DNA of 32,797 bases from Streptosporangiales bacterium. Lineage in GTDB: Bacteria; Actinomycetota; Actinomycetes; Streptosporangiales; WHSR01. The first letter of the stretch is position 1, and each line of letters opens with the position of its first letter. This document shows, in pieces, positions 32,739-32,797 of this stretch. Below the pieces are notes generated by a model, which saw only the letters and a list, made by a program, of their open reading frames with translations, made no database searches and was not told where the DNA came from. A program made the position numbers and the translations under genes. The stretch covers positions 1-32,797 of the forward strand of contig WHSR01000068.1 of NCBI GenBank assembly GCA_009379995.1. Direction: 5' to 3'.

Positions 32739-32797
32739 ATGCAGGGTTTCGAGCGGGGGGATCGGCAGTTTCTGGATGCGGCGGCGTTGGCCGGTCA
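32739..32797 (+). CDS. Probable transposase, N-terminal fragment cut by the window end
   Basis: The window ends inside an open frame starting MQGFERGDRQFLDAAALAG. This opening resembles that of IS1182-type transposases of actinobacteria, which begin with a short polar stretch and LLDAxxLxGHL. Only 19 codons are visible, so the family call is a weak inference. No ribosome site is obvious. The 75 bases between the MFS stop and this ATG may hold the left end of the element, but terminal repeats cannot be confirmed without the other end. Confidence 0.4.
   Translation, partial: MQGFERGDRQFLDAAALAG

Overview
The window comes from a high-GC Gram-positive actinobacterium. This is inferred from GC-rich codon use, GTG/TTG starts with GGAGG ribosome sites, a DUF3040 protein, an Rv2578c-type radical SAM protein, an HrdB/SigA-like sigma factor and a possible sigma-R-type promoter. 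The order cannot be fixed from sequence reading alone. The window is densely packed. No gene-free stretch exceeds about 330 bases, and no tRNA, rRNA or CRISPR array was seen.

Layout. Positions 1-523 hold the 3' end of a frameshifted LVIVD-repeat-like gene. Next come a DUF3040 membrane protein (-), a site-2 protease with CBS domains followed by a CapA-like metallophosphatase (+), and an AhpD-like CxxC protein (+). The - strand 3.8-6.9 kb carries a GbsR/MarR-type regulator, a CocE-type hydrolase and a nucleoside phosphorylase. At 7.0-9.1 kb a radical SAM gene is interrupted by a 345-residue intein with a LAGLIDADG endonuclease, placed exactly at the third iron-sulfur cysteine. Then follow an HtrA-like protease (-), a secreted SGNH hydrolase (-), isochorismate synthase (+), and a translationally coupled - strand operon of aminotransferase, NhaC antiporter and enoyl-reductase-like MDR protein. 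An alpha/beta hydrolase (+) is frameshifted at its nucleophile elbow. menB-menD (-) follow, then the sigma factor (+), a large phosphatase-like membrane protein (-) and a GT4 glycosyltransferase (+).

From 25.4 to 30.7 kb an archease (+) and its partner RNA ligase RtcB (-) flank a probable drug-response module. That module is a tandem-HTH MerR regulator (+), divergent from a small protein coupled to a UvrA-like ABC ATPase (-, frameshifted). The window ends with a DinB/maleylpyruvate-isomerase-like protein (-), an MFS transporter (+) and the first codons of a probable transposase.

Working together: isochorismate synthase, MenD and MenB supply three steps of the classical o-succinylbenzoate route to menaquinone. 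Archease and RtcB form an RNA repair/ligation pair. The most notable structures are the intein in the radical SAM active site, and two copies of a long palindromic repeat with a shared 14-base loop core, both at the 3' junction of convergent genes. Three genes carry frameshifts at short G/C runs, which could be decay or homopolymer undercalling.
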